A stretch of 55,792 nt of DNA from Flavobacteriales bacterium (GTDB lineage: Bacteria > Bacteroidota > Bacteroidia > Flavobacteriales_D > Parvicellaceae). Below are positions 1 through 9,610 of this stretch, in pieces. Where the stretch lies: assembly GCA_018401455.1 (NCBI GenBank), contig JAGYKU010000013.1, positions 1 to 55,792 on the forward strand. The letters are read 5' to 3'. Position 1 is the stretch's first letter, and each line of letters starts with the position of its first letter. Under the pieces are notes generated by a model, which was given only the letters and a program-made list of their open reading frames with translations, searched no databases and was not told the origin of the DNA. The position numbers were made by a program, and so were the translations under genes.

Positions 1-90
1 CACAAGCAGGAAGAAATTTTTTATTGAATGTTAATTTGAAATTCTAATATTTAAATTACTGAATTGTTATAATTACAATGTTTGATTTTT

Positions 91-140
91 TCCCGCAGAT
101 AGAACTGATTTATTTTTGCTTATCTGAGAAATCTGCGGGA
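91..140 (-). terminator. Inverted repeat, probable terminator of the TonB receptor operon
   Basis: Perfect 10-base arms (TCCCGCAGAT and ATCTGCGGGA) enclose a 30-base loop, with T/A runs on both outer sides. It begins 12 bases past the stop of the TonB receptor gene, where a transcript would end. The loop is long for a classical intrinsic terminator, and the same CGCAGAT arms recur at 10.32-10.38 kb, so this may instead be a copy of a dispersed palindromic repeat. Confidence 0.5.
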
Positions 141-152
141 ATTTTTTTATTT

Positions 153-2555
153 TTAAAACTTCAAAGAATACTGCAACATCGTAGTTCGCATAGGTTCTAT
201 TTTCAAAGGTCTAAGCGAATAAGTTCTATTCAAAAGATTGCTTACCACTAATGAAATTTTGTGCTTTTCGTGGTATGTGTAGGAAACTCTTGCATCAAAA
301 ATTAAGTTGCCATTGTTATGATTTTCATAATAATCCAAATATCTGATTTCTTGTAAAGAGCCTCCGGTGTTGGCTGTTACTTCTTCAAAATCTATGATAG
401 CTCTGTCTAAGTTTTCTATTTTACTAAAATAGCGAGCACTTGCCCCAATAGAAATAAATGACCTAAATGTATATTCTATATCTGCTTTAAAAGTATGTAA
501 AAATCTATATTTCAATATTTTTCTTGAAGCATCAAGACTTGTAGAATTATAACTAAACAAACCACTTCCACCAGGTTTGTAATCTTCTGCAAAAACTGTT
601 TCTGGTTCTAAAGTAGTTGGCAAAATATAATTGTATCCCAAAATAAAATTCACTGTACTTTTCTTTTTGCTTTTATATTGCCCTGCCATTGAAGCGTCTA
701 CACCTACAACTTGAGTGTTTCCAGTGTTCAAAAATTTAAATCCAGCAAAAGCAAACTGATAGGTAGGATCCCAAAACCCAAAAAGGTACTCTATTGTATT
801 TTGATATTCTTGTTTGAATACTGCAACATCAAGATATCCTTTCAGTGCGCCCATTTTGAATCCTTGTCGTAATCCTGCTTCAACATTCCAACTGGTTTCT
901 GGTTTCAAATCTGGATTGTCAAACACACCAAAAGTGCCTACCTTTGTTTTGATAAATCGTTCCGCAATAGTTGGATAACGATACCCTTGACCGTAAGAAA
1001 CTCTTAGATTTGTTCCTTCTGTAATTTTGAAATTTAATCCACCTCTCATTATCGTTGCGGCATCAGATATAGAGTCGTTCAATGTGAAATGTTCACCTCT
1101 GTATCCTATGGATAGATTAACCCTTTCCAAAATTTTCTTTTCTATTTGAACATAAGCAGAATAGTTAGCAATAAAATTACTGCTATCTCCATTAGAAGCA
1201 TAAATTTGAGCAATAGAATTGGTCTGAGTAGTGGTCGTTCCAGCAATTAATTTTAAATCGTGCATATTTTTGAAAATATGCTTGAATTGATAATCTGCAT
1301 AAAAAACATCACTATAATTAGATTGATTGGCACTCATTTCATTATCAGTACTCAAATATCTTGTTTTGATACTGTGTTTCATTCCTTTTTTTGTGAAATA
1401 ATTTACATAAGGATCAATGTTATAAATCAATTGTTTTTGAAGAATTACTCCTCCTGGATAAGCTCTGTATATTCCTGCTGTATCATCTAACCAAGCCAAA
1501 GTCATATTGGTATTGTTGTACATTACATTGGCATTTACACCAAAAGTTAGTCTTTCTATTTTTTTTGGGTGATACTTCAAACCAATATTAAACCGACCTT
1601 TTTGAGAACTCATTTGTTCGTCAGTAAAATTGGTAATGGTATCAATTACATAAGGTCCAGGCTGGGGTGCACCGATATACCCATGATCTAAATTTACCAA
1701 ACCTCCAATTACAAAATCTAAATTTTTAATCTTTCTTGAATGTAAAAAGTTCAATCCATGAATGTAGGGATAATCATCCCACCATTGAGATGCTGTATCT
1801 TTTGGGGCGGAATAAAATCCAGAATAGATGTTTATTTTAGTCAAAGGTTTCACTCCAGGCTCAGCCGTTTTGATATGAATTGCACCACTCAAAGCTGAAG
1901 CTCCCGAAAGAACAGAAGCCGCTCCTTTCACCACTTCAATTTGGTCTATATTTTCAACAGGAACAAATCCCCATTCTGGTCGACCAGCATCACCTGAAAG
2001 CATAGGCATATCATCCACAAGAACAGCTACTTTACTTCCTACACCAAAAGTAAATCCACTCCCCCCCCTTATTTGAGGTTCTCCATCCATAATATTTAAT
2101 CCTGGAGTTTGATCTAATATCGTTTCTATGGAACGAGTATTTTTATTTTCAATGATGGCAGGTTTAATTACTTCCATAGAAATTGTCATGTCTTTGATGT
2201 CGGTATCAAATTTACCTACTTTTACTTCTATAGATTGTAAAACCTCAGTATCGTATTTTAGTTTGATGTTTCGTGTACTTATGTTGTCTTTTATAATTTC
2301 AACTTGAATAGTATCAGTATGCATACCTAAAAAAGAAATTACAAATTGATGAACTCCCACAGGACATTCGAATGCAAATTCTCCATCAAAATTGGTGACA
2401 CTTCCTATAGATTTATCTGAAAGGATTTGAATATGAGCACCAACAATAGGTTCGACACCATCAGTAACCAAACCTTTGAAAACACCCTTATCTTGCCCTT
2501 TTATTGAAATTGAAATTCCAATAAAAAATAATATGAATCCAAAAAAATACTTCAA
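153..2555 (-). CDS. TonB-dependent outer-membrane receptor with carboxypeptidase-regulatory-like N-terminal domain
   Basis: An 800-residue outer-membrane active-transport receptor, energised by TonB/ExbBD from the inner membrane. A signal peptide (about residues 1-20) is followed by a CarboxypepD_reg-like beta-sandwich (about 24-105, motif TNFDGEFAF), a plug domain (about 120-235, including QIRGGSGFTFG and VEVVKGAASVLSGASALSGA-like segments), and a 22-strand-type barrel ending in a terminal Phe (YSLKF), as expected for BAM-inserted barrels. Length is normal for the family. The substrate cannot be told from sequence; no SusD partner is adjacent, which argues against a glycan PUL and leaves siderophore, cobalamin, metal or other ligands open. 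It lies 10 bases downstream of the PCMD/T9SS gene and is probably cotranscribed with it. Confidence 0.93.
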   Translation of the reverse strand: MKYFFGFILFFIGISISIKGQDKGVFKGLVTDGVEPIVGAHIQILSDKSIGSVTNFDGEFAFECPVGVHQFVISFLGMHTDTIQVEIIKDNISTRNIKLKYDTEVLQSIEVKVGKFDTDIKDMTISMEVIKPAIIENKNTRSIETILDQTPGLNIMDGEPQIRGGSGFTFGVGSKVAVLVDDMPMLSGDAGRPEWGFVPVENIDQIEVVKGAASVLSGASALSGAIHIKTAEPGVKPLTKINIYSGFYSAPKDTASQWWDDYPYIHGLNFLHSRKIKNLDFVIGGLVNLDHGYIGAPQPGPYVIDTITNFTDEQMSSQKGRFNIGLKYHPKKIERLTFGVNANVMYNNTNMTLAWLDDTAGIYRAYPGGVILQKQLIYNIDPYVNYFTKKGMKHSIKTRYLSTDNEMSANQSNYSDVFYADYQFKHIFKNMHDLKLIAGTTTTQTNSIAQIYASNGDSSNFIANYSAYVQIEKKILERVNLSIGYRGEHFTLNDSISDAATIMRGGLNFKITEGTNLRVSYGQGYRYPTIAERFIKTKVGTFGVFDNPDLKPETSWNVEAGLRQGFKMGALKGYLDVAVFKQEYQNTIEYLFGFWDPTYQFAFAGFKFLNTGNTQVVGVDASMAGQYKSKKKSTVNFILGYNYILPTTLEPETVFAEDYKPGGSGLFSYNSTSLDASRKILKYRFLHTFKADIEYTFRSFISIGASARYFSKIENLDRAIIDFEEVTANTGGSLQEIRYLDYYENHNNGNLIFDARVSYTYHEKHKISLVVSNLLNRTYSLRPLKIEPMRTTMLQYSLKF

Positions 2556-2565
2556 TATTTATGTT

Positions 2566-3519
2566 CTAGTTGGTAATCACTACTTTTTTGGTAATTTTTT
2601 TTCCATTAATATCTATACTCACCAAATATATCCCTTCATTTTTGGGCAGTGAAGTGTAATTGATTCCTTGTGTTAAATTTTCTACAGAATTAATTACCCT
2701 ACCTTGTAAATCATATATTTTGGCACTTACTCTTTTAGAGTTGCTATTAAACCTTGGAAGTTGAATACACAGATTTTCTAAATTGCTGTAAATAACAATT
2801 TTTTGAGCATCAATTTCATCCACCGAAAGTGGATTGTAAATCAATTCTAAATCATCAAAATAAGCAATACTTCCATCTACTGCTTGTGTACTATCTCCAC
2901 TAGAGAGCACCATTAAAATGTGTGAACTTGGATTAGTATTAAAGTAATGAAAAGGAACTGAAAATCTTGTCCAAGAAGTAACATTAGTAGAAGGCATAAT
3001 AAATCTTGCTTTTGCCACAAAATTTGCAGCAGTTCCATTTTCAGGATTTTGAGCATTTCCAGAATGAATAATTGCTTCAACTTTTCCTTTATCACCTCCT
3101 TGCGGAGCAAATTTGTACCAACCTACCAAACTATCGGGTCTAAAAGTGAATGGAGTATTCCATTGTGAGTTTGATGCATCTGTGAAAACATAACCGTTTT
3201 CAGGGTTTAAATCCGAATGAACTCTTCCATTGGTGAGAATACCGTTAGCAACAATAAAAAAGGCAGCAACGTTGGTAAGTTTTACACTATAACTTCCAGA
3301 GTGAGCATCAGAGGATTGTTCACAAACTTTTGGGGCAGAAGAGTTTAAACTAGAATTATCTGAAGTCTTGATAGAACTCCATTCCAAAGGTTCTTCTGTA
3401 GGAGATCCAACATTTTCCCATGATTCAAAACCGGGGTTTTCTAGTTGTTGCTGAGCAAATAAATTTACACTAAACAAACCTAAAAAAACAAGTGAATATA
3501 ATTTTATATTATTTTTCAT
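2566..3519 (-). CDS. Secreted PCMD-domain protein with T9SS C-terminal sorting domain
   Basis: About 317 residues. A signal peptide (MKNNIKLYSLVFLGLFSVNLFA, first 22 residues) is followed by a jelly-roll-like region starting NPGFESWENVG, typical of the putative carbohydrate metabolism (PCMD) family, with a long loop containing WYKFAPQGGDKG. The last 75 residues (VDEIDAQKIVIYSNLENL ... KKVVITN) match the type A sorting domain used by the type IX secretion system, so the product should be surface-attached or secreted. An in-frame ATG exists at 3534, but I chose 3519: it puts the signal peptide at the very start and leaves room for a leader after the -7 box at 3546-3553. It is the first gene of a two-gene unit with the TonB receptor; a joint role in binding and importing a ligand is inference. 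Confidence 0.82.
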   Translation of the reverse strand: MKNNIKLYSLVFLGLFSVNLFAQQQLENPGFESWENVGSPTEEPLEWSSIKTSDNSSLNSSAPKVCEQSSDAHSGSYSVKLTNVAAFFIVANGILTNGRVHSDLNPENGYVFTDASNSQWNTPFTFRPDSLVGWYKFAPQGGDKGKVEAIIHSGNAQNPENGTAANFVAKARFIMPSTNVTSWTRFSVPFHYFNTNPSSHILMVLSSGDSTQAVDGSIAYFDDLELIYNPLSVDEIDAQKIVIYSNLENLCIQLPRFNSNSKRVSAKIYDLQGRVINSVENLTQGINYTSLPKNEGIYLVSIDINGKKITKKVVITN

Positions 3520-3545
3520 AATCTGTGACCACATGAATTTTTATA

Positions 3546-3553
3546 CAAATATA
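3546..3553 (-). promoter_or_regulatory. Candidate -7 box (TATATTTG) for the PCMD/TonB receptor unit
   Basis: Read on the minus strand, TATATTTG is an exact match to the Bacteroidota -7 consensus TAnnTTTG. Transcription starting 5-7 bases downstream would give a leader of about 20 bases to the ATG at 3519 but almost none to the ATG at 3534, which supports the shorter protein. No clear TTTG -33 box is seen. Confidence 0.45.
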
Positions 3554-3675
3554 GATAACTTTATGTTTAATTTATTTTTTGTGAATAAATGTTATACATT
3601 AAGTTGATTTAATTTTTTATCTTTACGAATGAACCAATATGAAATATAACTGTACTTATCTACAAATTTCACCTA

Positions 3676-4743
3676 ATGAAAAACATAACACTTATCATTT
3701 TACTTGTATTCTCAAGTGTTTCGTGGTCACAAATCACGGGAGGTTCTGCTGAAAGTAATAAATCTCAACCTACACCAGTTGCTACACAAAAGGCTAATCA
3801 CATTGAAAATTATAGAACTACAAAATCTAACTTTATTAACAAATATTCCAAAGAAATTTCAAACGAAAACCAAAAACAGTTGGATGTCATTGTAACACAA
3901 GCCAAAAATGACAACAGTGATTCTTACGAATATTATTACATAGAATACCTCAACAGAGGCAAAACTATTGAAGCTTTTCCATATTTAGAAAAAGCAGCTC
4001 TTGCCTACCCTAACAACGTAGAGTTCTTTGACGATTTCATCTATCATTATGAATTGACCAACCAAAAAAATCTGAGAGCTAACTATTCTAAAAAATTATT
4101 TGAAAGCAATACGATTCACGATGCTTTGATGGAATATAATTACAATGTATTGATGTCTGTGGAAGAAAACGCAATTCTAATCACCAACGGAAGTGACGAC
4201 ACCTTCCCTATTTTTGTATTGCAAGACATTAATAAAACTAGAACTGATGTTACTGTAATTAATGTTGATATGCTAGGCGAACAAAACTACATTGATTACA
4301 AATCTAAAGAAACTAAACTCAAAATTAAAAAACAAAAAAGCAATCTTGAAACCATAAAATACATTATCAAAAACAATCCAGGAAGCAAAATTTATCTTGG
4401 ACATACGGTGAATCAAAAGATTCTTCAAGAATTTCAAAACAACCTTTATTTATCTGGACTCACATACCAATACGCTACCACACCGATAAATAATGTAGAA
4501 AATGCTGTTGTCAAATATGAAAAGAGTTTCAAAACCAAACAACTAGAAAGACCTACTACCAACAAATCTATCAATCAACTGAATTTCAACTACACTTTGC
4601 CATTACTTACATTTATGGAGTATTACAAATCAGTAGACGACACTAAGAATTATGAAGCAACAAAAACTTTATTATTAAACATTGCTAATAAAGTAGGAAA
4701 GCAAACCTTTATTGGAAATTATATTAGTGAAAAGGGTCTTTAA
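3676..4743 (+). CDS. Secreted TPR-type protein related to the soluble tail of DUF2723 proteins
   Basis: A 355-residue protein with a clear signal peptide (MKNITLIILLVFSSVSWSQ). The middle has helical repeat character (EAFPYLEKAALAYPNNVEFF, TPR-like, about residues 100-150). Residues about 155-205 contain MSVEENAILITNGSDDTFPI followed by VLQDINKTRTDVTVIN. From family knowledge this strongly resembles the periplasmic C-terminal region of the large Bacteroidota DUF2723 membrane proteins (there 'pNAIlftnGDNDTFPlwYlQ'), but here it has no membrane half. It ends 17 bases before the ECF sigma factor gene and points the same way, so the three genes (TPR protein, sigma, anti-sigma-like) may be one unit. 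Function unknown; a sensor or envelope partner of the sigma system is inference. Confidence 0.72.
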   Translation: MKNITLIILLVFSSVSWSQITGGSAESNKSQPTPVATQKANHIENYRTTKSNFINKYSKEISNENQKQLDVIVTQAKNDNSDSYEYYYIEYLNRGKTIEAFPYLEKAALAYPNNVEFFDDFIYHYELTNQKNLRANYSKKLFESNTIHDALMEYNYNVLMSVEENAILITNGSDDTFPIFVLQDINKTRTDVTVINVDMLGEQNYIDYKSKETKLKIKKQKSNLETIKYIIKNNPGSKIYLGHTVNQKILQEFQNNLYLSGLTYQYATTPINNVENAVVKYEKSFKTKQLERPTTNKSINQLNFNYTLPLLTFMEYYKSVDDTKNYEATKTLLLNIANKVGKQTFIGNYISEKGL

Positions 4744-4760
4744 CAAAAGATTCTTGAATT

Positions 4761-5393
4761 ATGAAGATAGTTAAGCATAAATACAAAGAAAATACAGATG
4801 AAGAACTTATGATTGAGGTCATAAAGGGCAATGACCGTGCTTTTTCTGAAATTTATGATCGTTACAGCAAAATGATGCTTAATTATTTTTACAAAATGCT
4901 TTGGCAAGACAGAGAAAAAGCAGAAGACTTCATGCAAGAATTGTTTACCAAAATCATACATAAACCTGAACTGTTTAATGTATCTAAATCATTCAAAACA
5001 TGGATATTTAGTGTAGCGCACAATATGTGTAAAAATGAATACCGTAAACAAGAAGTAAGAAAAGGTACTAGTAATAATTTAAATGAAAATATTACCGTAG
5101 CTAATAACGAAATCTCTCCCGATCAAAGATACGATACCAATGTTTTTAATGACAGACTCAAAGAAGAACTCGCCTTGCTTTCATCTAATCATAGAACCAC
5201 TTTTATTTTGAGGTTCAAACAAGATATGAGTATCAAAGAAATTGCCGATGTAATGGAGACTTCCGAAGGCACAGTGAAGTCAAGAATATTTTATACTTTA
5301 AAGAAATTAAGTGAACAATTAGACGAATTTAAACCAATTGGACTTACAGTTGTACTGATGATTATTAATACCCTATTATACTTTCAAAAATGA
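4761..5393 (+). CDS. ECF-family RNA polymerase sigma factor
   Basis: A 210-residue sigma-70 factor of the extracytoplasmic-function type: region 2 at about residues 26-95 (RAFSEIYDRYSKMMLNYFYK, then EDFMQELFTKI and FKTWIFSVAHNMCKNEYRK) and region 4 at about 145-195 (RTTFILRFKQDMSIKEIADV, then TSEGTVKSRIFYTLKKL). The last 16 residues (GLTVVLMIINTLLYFQK) are hydrophobic, unlike most ECF sigmas, and could touch the membrane or the partner protein. The stop codon overlaps the start of the next gene by 4 bases (ATGA), the usual arrangement for a sigma and its membrane-bound anti-sigma. Target promoters cannot be inferred here. Confidence 0.93.
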   Translation: MKIVKHKYKENTDEELMIEVIKGNDRAFSEIYDRYSKMMLNYFYKMLWQDREKAEDFMQELFTKIIHKPELFNVSKSFKTWIFSVAHNMCKNEYRKQEVRKGTSNNLNENITVANNEISPDQRYDTNVFNDRLKEELALLSSNHRTTFILRFKQDMSIKEIADVMETSEGTVKSRIFYTLKKLSEQLDEFKPIGLTVVLMIINTLLYFQK

Positions 5394-6331
5394 ATACAAA
5401 TATCGACATAGAACACATTTTTCTTCACAAAGACTATCACGAATTGTCTGCGGATGAAAAACTTGCCATTAAAGATATCGCTGAAAATGAAGTTACTTTC
5501 AACGACACTAAATTAATGATGTCTTCCATTCAAAATTACTTGAATGATATTCCCGAAATATCTCCTAAAAAAGAATCCAAAGAAGAACTTTTAGCTACTT
5601 TCAAAAAGGTTAGACCTGCAACAGCAGAAAAAAGTGTGGGTTTGGGTTTTTTGTTCCCAAAAGATAAAGCCTTTTTTCAAAAACCGGGCTTTCAAATGCT
5701 AGCAGCTGCTGCTGTAATTATTTTTATCATTACCATTTTCAACTCTAATATATTTACTAAACCAGAAAATGAAATGGCACAAAATGAAACAATTGAAGAA
5801 ACAAAAGCCTCAAAACCACAAAGCGTTGTATCTGAAGAGAAAGTAGAAGAAGAAAGTTCAAATGAGACTTTAATTGACGCAACAGTTTCTGAAGATGTAG
5901 AGGAAAATAGTCAATTGAATCTAAATTTAAAAATCGATGAACAAAATAAACCTTCTACAGAAAATGAAGTTGCCAATGGAACAGTTTATCCCATTTCAGA
6001 TATTTTATATAAATCTGAACCTAAAAAAAATGAACTTCCAACAGAAGTTCCAGAAATAAAAACAAACACTGGAGTTGCAAAAGATATTGTTTTAGAAAGT
6101 GACCAAATGGATGATCATCTTGCAATTCAAGAAACAACCACTTTAAATAACTTTTCTAATGTTCCTGCAGCAAACACTATGGCAATGGCAGATGAAATGG
6201 CAAGTAAGTCAACTTTTGATAAAAATGCAAATAAAAAACGTTCTGCAAGTTTTGAATTAAACAAACCTAAACTCAGCAAAACTTTATCTGAAAATGCAGA
6301 GTTGATAAATTTGTTTTATACCGCTATGTGA
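5390..6331 (+). CDS. Single-pass membrane protein, probable anti-sigma factor partner
   Basis: A 313-residue protein: a polar N-terminal region (about 1-98, with HKDYHELSADEKLAIKDIAE), one membrane helix (about 101-122, MLAAAAVIIFIITIF), then a long, acidic, low-complexity Glu/Asn/Ser/Thr-rich segment, and a short conserved-looking tail (LNKPKLSKTLSENAELINLF). The topology (cytosolic head, one helix, periplasmic tail) and the ATGA overlap with the sigma gene fit an anti-sigma or sigma-regulating role. I see no zinc-binding HxxxCxxC motif and no FecR domain, so the assignment rests on context and topology rather than a recognised domain. Confidence 0.7.
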   Translation: MNTNIDIEHIFLHKDYHELSADEKLAIKDIAENEVTFNDTKLMMSSIQNYLNDIPEISPKKESKEELLATFKKVRPATAEKSVGLGFLFPKDKAFFQKPGFQMLAAAAVIIFIITIFNSNIFTKPENEMAQNETIEETKASKPQSVVSEEKVEEESSNETLIDATVSEDVEENSQLNLNLKIDEQNKPSTENEVANGTVYPISDILYKSEPKKNELPTEVPEIKTNTGVAKDIVLESDQMDDHLAIQETTTLNNFSNVPAANTMAMADEMASKSTFDKNANKKRSASFELNKPKLSKTLSENAELINLFYTAM

Positions 6332-6366
6332 ATCAACATTTAATTAGATTTAATTCATTTTACAAC

Positions 6367-8041
6367 TTACATCACAACATCTTCGAAACCATCATAAATT
6401 CTTGCGTCTTCTTCATTGAGCAAAAAACTTTTCATGGCAACAATCATTTGAATTTCTGATTGACTAAATCCTCTTTGAGCAGACAAAACATTATTTACGA
6501 GTTGCTCTGGCAATTCTTTCTGAGTGAGTTTATTGATAATAGATTTATTAAAATTTCTATTCTCCTCTTTGATATGATCTGTTAGTTTTCTTAACTCTGG
6601 TATAATCACAGCGGGGTCTTTCTCTTCTAAAAGTTGAACCAATTTCAAATACAATGATGTCATTTCTTGTCGAAAATACTGATAATATGAAAGTGAAATT
6701 TCTTTATCAGAATTGTACAACTCGTCAAACTCATGTTGATAATCCTTGATTGTTTTGGAAGAAGTAACCGCATACCTTACACAATGCAGGTTTCTGTTGA
6801 TTAAATCTGCTTCAATTTCATTCAAAACATTGGCTTGAATTTTTGCTCCATAAGAAAAAAGTTCAGCATGAAGATTCTTAATTACTTCATACGTTTTAGG
6901 TCTATCTATAGGAAACTTTACAGAAATGTTTTCATTATCTCGAAATGGTTTTAATACTAACGTTTCATCTATATGTAATGCTTTTAGATTGTGGTGCATT
7001 GAGAGCTGTATCAAATAATTCACTTCTTTTTGAAAAGCATTGATCGAAGCTTCGGGAAATTCTGATAAAGTAGCATGTATAAACTTGGTATGAATATCTT
7101 TTTTCTCTGGATATACTTTTTTAATCAACTTTGCTATATATCCAACAAACGGAGTAAAGACCACTACTCCAAGCACATTAAAAATAGTATGGAAAATTGC
7201 AATTCCAGTCACAGGGTCATTTGCCACATCAAATGAATTGGTAACCAAACTAACAATGACACTAAACAAAAGTGCAGCAATTATTGCAGTTAAAATATTG
7301 AATAAAAATGACTAAATGCCACTCTTTCATAGCGGTAGTTCCTCCAAAAGTACCCAATATTACAGTTAAGGTTGTCCCAACATTCACTCCGATTACCATA
7401 CTACAAGCTTCTGGAAAACCAATCATTCCTGAATAAACTGCTGATAAGACCAGTGCTACAGCTGCCGAACTGCTTTGAACCAATCCAGTTATAAGAAAAC
7501 CTGCAAAAATATACACAAAAAAGTTTTGGTTTTTTAGATACTCTAAAGGGATTGTCTCTACCAATCCTGTCACACTTACTTTCATATAATCCAACCCTAA
7601 AAAGATAAAGCCAAAACCTACCAATAGTTTTGAAAGATTAGCGTATTTACCTGTTTTTCCTAGAAATATCAATCCCAAACCTCCTATCGCAATAATGGGC
7701 ATTGCCAATGATTCAATACTAAATTTAAACCCAATAGTTGCGACCAACCAACTTGTAAATGTGGTTCCTAAATTCGAGCCAATTATCACTCCCATTGCAT
7801 TGACCAGTGTCATCATTCCTGCACCTACAAAAGCAATTACGATAAGTGTTACAGCTGAACTACTTTGTAAAACTGCTGTTGAAAAAGTACCTGTTAATAT
7901 AGATTTGAATCGGGTATTGGTGTAATTTTTTATAAATGTTTTGAAAGCTCTTCCAGAAAGCATTTTGATAGACTCTTCTAGTAAATACATTCCAAAAAGA
8001 AAAATACCAATACCCGCTAATAATTTCCACAACTCTTCCAT
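6367..8041 (-). CDS. Na+/phosphate cotransporter-like protein with PhoU-like C-terminus (frameshifted)
   Basis: Two adjacent minus-strand reading frames (8041-7262 and 7269-6367) form one protein of about 558 residues. The first half carries the duplicated NptA-type motifs (QSSSAVTLIVIAFVGAG, GSNLGTTFTSW, then QSSSAAVALVLSAVYSG, GVNVGTTLTVILGTFGG); the second half has the last helices and a PhoU-like helical domain. Between 7290 and 7330 the expected junction KRVAFSH-FLFNILTAIIAALLF can be read only by adding one A (AAA run after ATG) and one T (a five-T run). Both are homopolymer shortfalls within about 20 bases, so sequencing error is more likely than a real mutation; a genuine broken gene is not excluded. 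The role would be Na+-coupled phosphate uptake or phosphate homeostasis. Confidence 0.85.
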
Positions 8042-8121
8042 AAAAAAATCTAATTTCCTTCAAATTTAATAATTTTAAAGAAATTCAACGTAAATTTGTT
8101 TTGTACTATTATTAAGAACCA

Positions 8122-8541
8122 ATGAAAATACCCAAAGAACTTCAAAATACTTTTTACCAAAATTTAGGAAAATTGTTCTATGCTATAGCAGCAGCAGACA
8201 AAGTAGTTAAAGAAGATGAAATAGAGGCGTTGAAAGAGAATGTAAATACGCAATGGCTATCTTTTCAAGCACCCCAATCAAAAGAAGAAATGGAACCAAT
8301 GAAAGATTTAAAGAAGATATTTTTTGAATGTCTTAAAAATCAACAAACTGCTATGAGTGCATTTCAAGATTTCAAATCTTTCTTCGAAGAAAATCAAAAC
8401 TTGTTTGATGACGAAGTGAAAATACTCATCTGGAAAACTGCCAAATCTATTGCTGATTCATTCTCAGGAAAAAACAAATCCGAACTAGTGATGCTTGTAG
8501 AATTGTCTGTTTTGTTTGACCAAAACCTAGCAGACTTATAA
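8122..8541 (+). CDS. Small TerB-like helical protein
   Basis: A 139-residue, soluble, all-helical protein with no signal peptide. The N-terminal part NLGKLFYAIAAADKVVKEDE resembles the TerB/tellurite-resistance family, in which an acidic 'aDg.i..eE' motif binds metal ions; here the acidic residues are reduced (ADKVVKEDEIE). A second helical pair (about 100-139, VLIWKTAKSIADSFSG-like) completes the fold. It is transcribed divergently from the Na/Pi transporter and converges on the ACR3 gene, five bases from its stop, so it stands alone. Function unknown; the fold call is moderate. Confidence 0.65.
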   Translation: MKIPKELQNTFYQNLGKLFYAIAAADKVVKEDEIEALKENVNTQWLSFQAPQSKEEMEPMKDLKKIFFECLKNQQTAMSAFQDFKSFFEENQNLFDDEVKILIWKTAKSIADSFSGKNKSELVMLVELSVLFDQNLADL

Positions 8542-8546
8542 AAATA

Positions 8547-9608
8547 TCAATACCTCCATTTATTAGCCAGCGCTACCAAGGATAACATCACGGGAACTTC
8601 AATCAAAACGCCCACTACAGTGGTAAGAGAGGCTCCTGAATTCAAACCGAAAAGTGATATGGCTACTGCTACTGCCAACTCGAAGAAATTACTTGCTCCG
8701 ATCATCGCTGCTGGTGCACAGATATTATGTTTTAATTTTAAATATTTTCCTATAAACCAACTTACAAAAAAAATAAAGTAAGTCTGTAAAGTAAGTGGAA
8801 TGGCAATTAATAGAATCGCTTGTGGATTGTCTATAATCTTTTCGCCTTGGAAAGCAAATATCAATACTAAAGTCGAAAGCAAAGCAATAATCGAAACAGG
8901 TTTTAACGCTTTTAGAAATACATTTTGAAACCATTCTTCACCTTTCTTTTTTCGTAATATTTTATTGGTTAGAAAACCTGTAATTAAAGGAATCACAACA
9001 AAAACTACAACAGAAGTAATTAAAGTTTTGTAAGGTATATTTATCGTCTTTTCGCCATCTTGCCCCACAAAATCAATCCCAAAGAAAGTAAATAAAAGTC
9101 CAATTATTGGAATGAAAGCAACTAAAAGAATTAAATCATTCACAGATACTTGAACTAAAGTATAATTGGCGTCACCTTTGGTAAGATAAGACCACACAAA
9201 AACCATTGCAGTACACGGTGCCGCTCCTAAAAGAATGGCTCCAGCCAAGTATTGCTCAGCATCCTCTGGCGTAATCCAAGCGTGATAAATATGATAAAAG
9301 AAGATATAACTAAATAGTGCCATTGTAAAAGGTTTTATCAACCAATTTACGATTACAGTAAGACCCAAGCCTTTCATGTTAGTTGCCACATTCTTGATGG
9401 AAGAAAAATCGATTTGTACCATCATCGGATAAATCATTAACCAAACTAATATAGCGACAGGCACATTTACGCTTTCTATGTTCAGATCGCTTAAAAAATG
9501 AATACTGTCTCCCGCTACAAATCCAAATCCAATTCCCACCGCGATACATATCAAAACCCAAACAGTAAGGTATTTTTCAAAAAAACCTATTTTACTTTCT
9601 TCGCTCAT
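8547..9608 (-). CDS. arsB: ACR3-family arsenite efflux permease
   Basis: A 353-residue, ten-helix membrane protein that exports arsenite, the ACR3 (BART superfamily) type rather than the unrelated E. coli ArsB. Diagnostic segments are WLMIYPMMVQIDFSSI in helix 2, GAAPCTAMVFVWSYLTKGD with the conserved cysteine needed for arsenite transport, and GASNFFELAVAVAISLFG near the C-terminus. It is the last gene of the ars unit, two bases downstream of the phosphatase/arsenate reductase gene, so product order (reduce, then export) matches gene order. Often named acr3 or arsB. Confidence 0.94.
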   Translation of the reverse strand: MSEESKIGFFEKYLTVWVLICIAVGIGFGFVAGDSIHFLSDLNIESVNVPVAILVWLMIYPMMVQIDFSSIKNVATNMKGLGLTVIVNWLIKPFTMALFSYIFFYHIYHAWITPEDAEQYLAGAILLGAAPCTAMVFVWSYLTKGDANYTLVQVSVNDLILLVAFIPIIGLLFTFFGIDFVGQDGEKTINIPYKTLITSVVVFVVIPLITGFLTNKILRKKKGEEWFQNVFLKALKPVSIIALLSTLVLIFAFQGEKIIDNPQAILLIAIPLTLQTYFIFFVSWFIGKYLKLKHNICAPAAMIGASNFFELAVAVAISLFGLNSGASLTTVVGVLIEVPVMLSLVALANKWRY

Positions 9609-9610
9609 TG

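Noticed and set aside
7262-7330. Programmed ribosomal frameshift in the Na/Pi cotransporter gene
   Set aside because: Two separate one-base losses are needed within 20 bases and no slippery heptamer with downstream structure is seen; sequence error is simpler.
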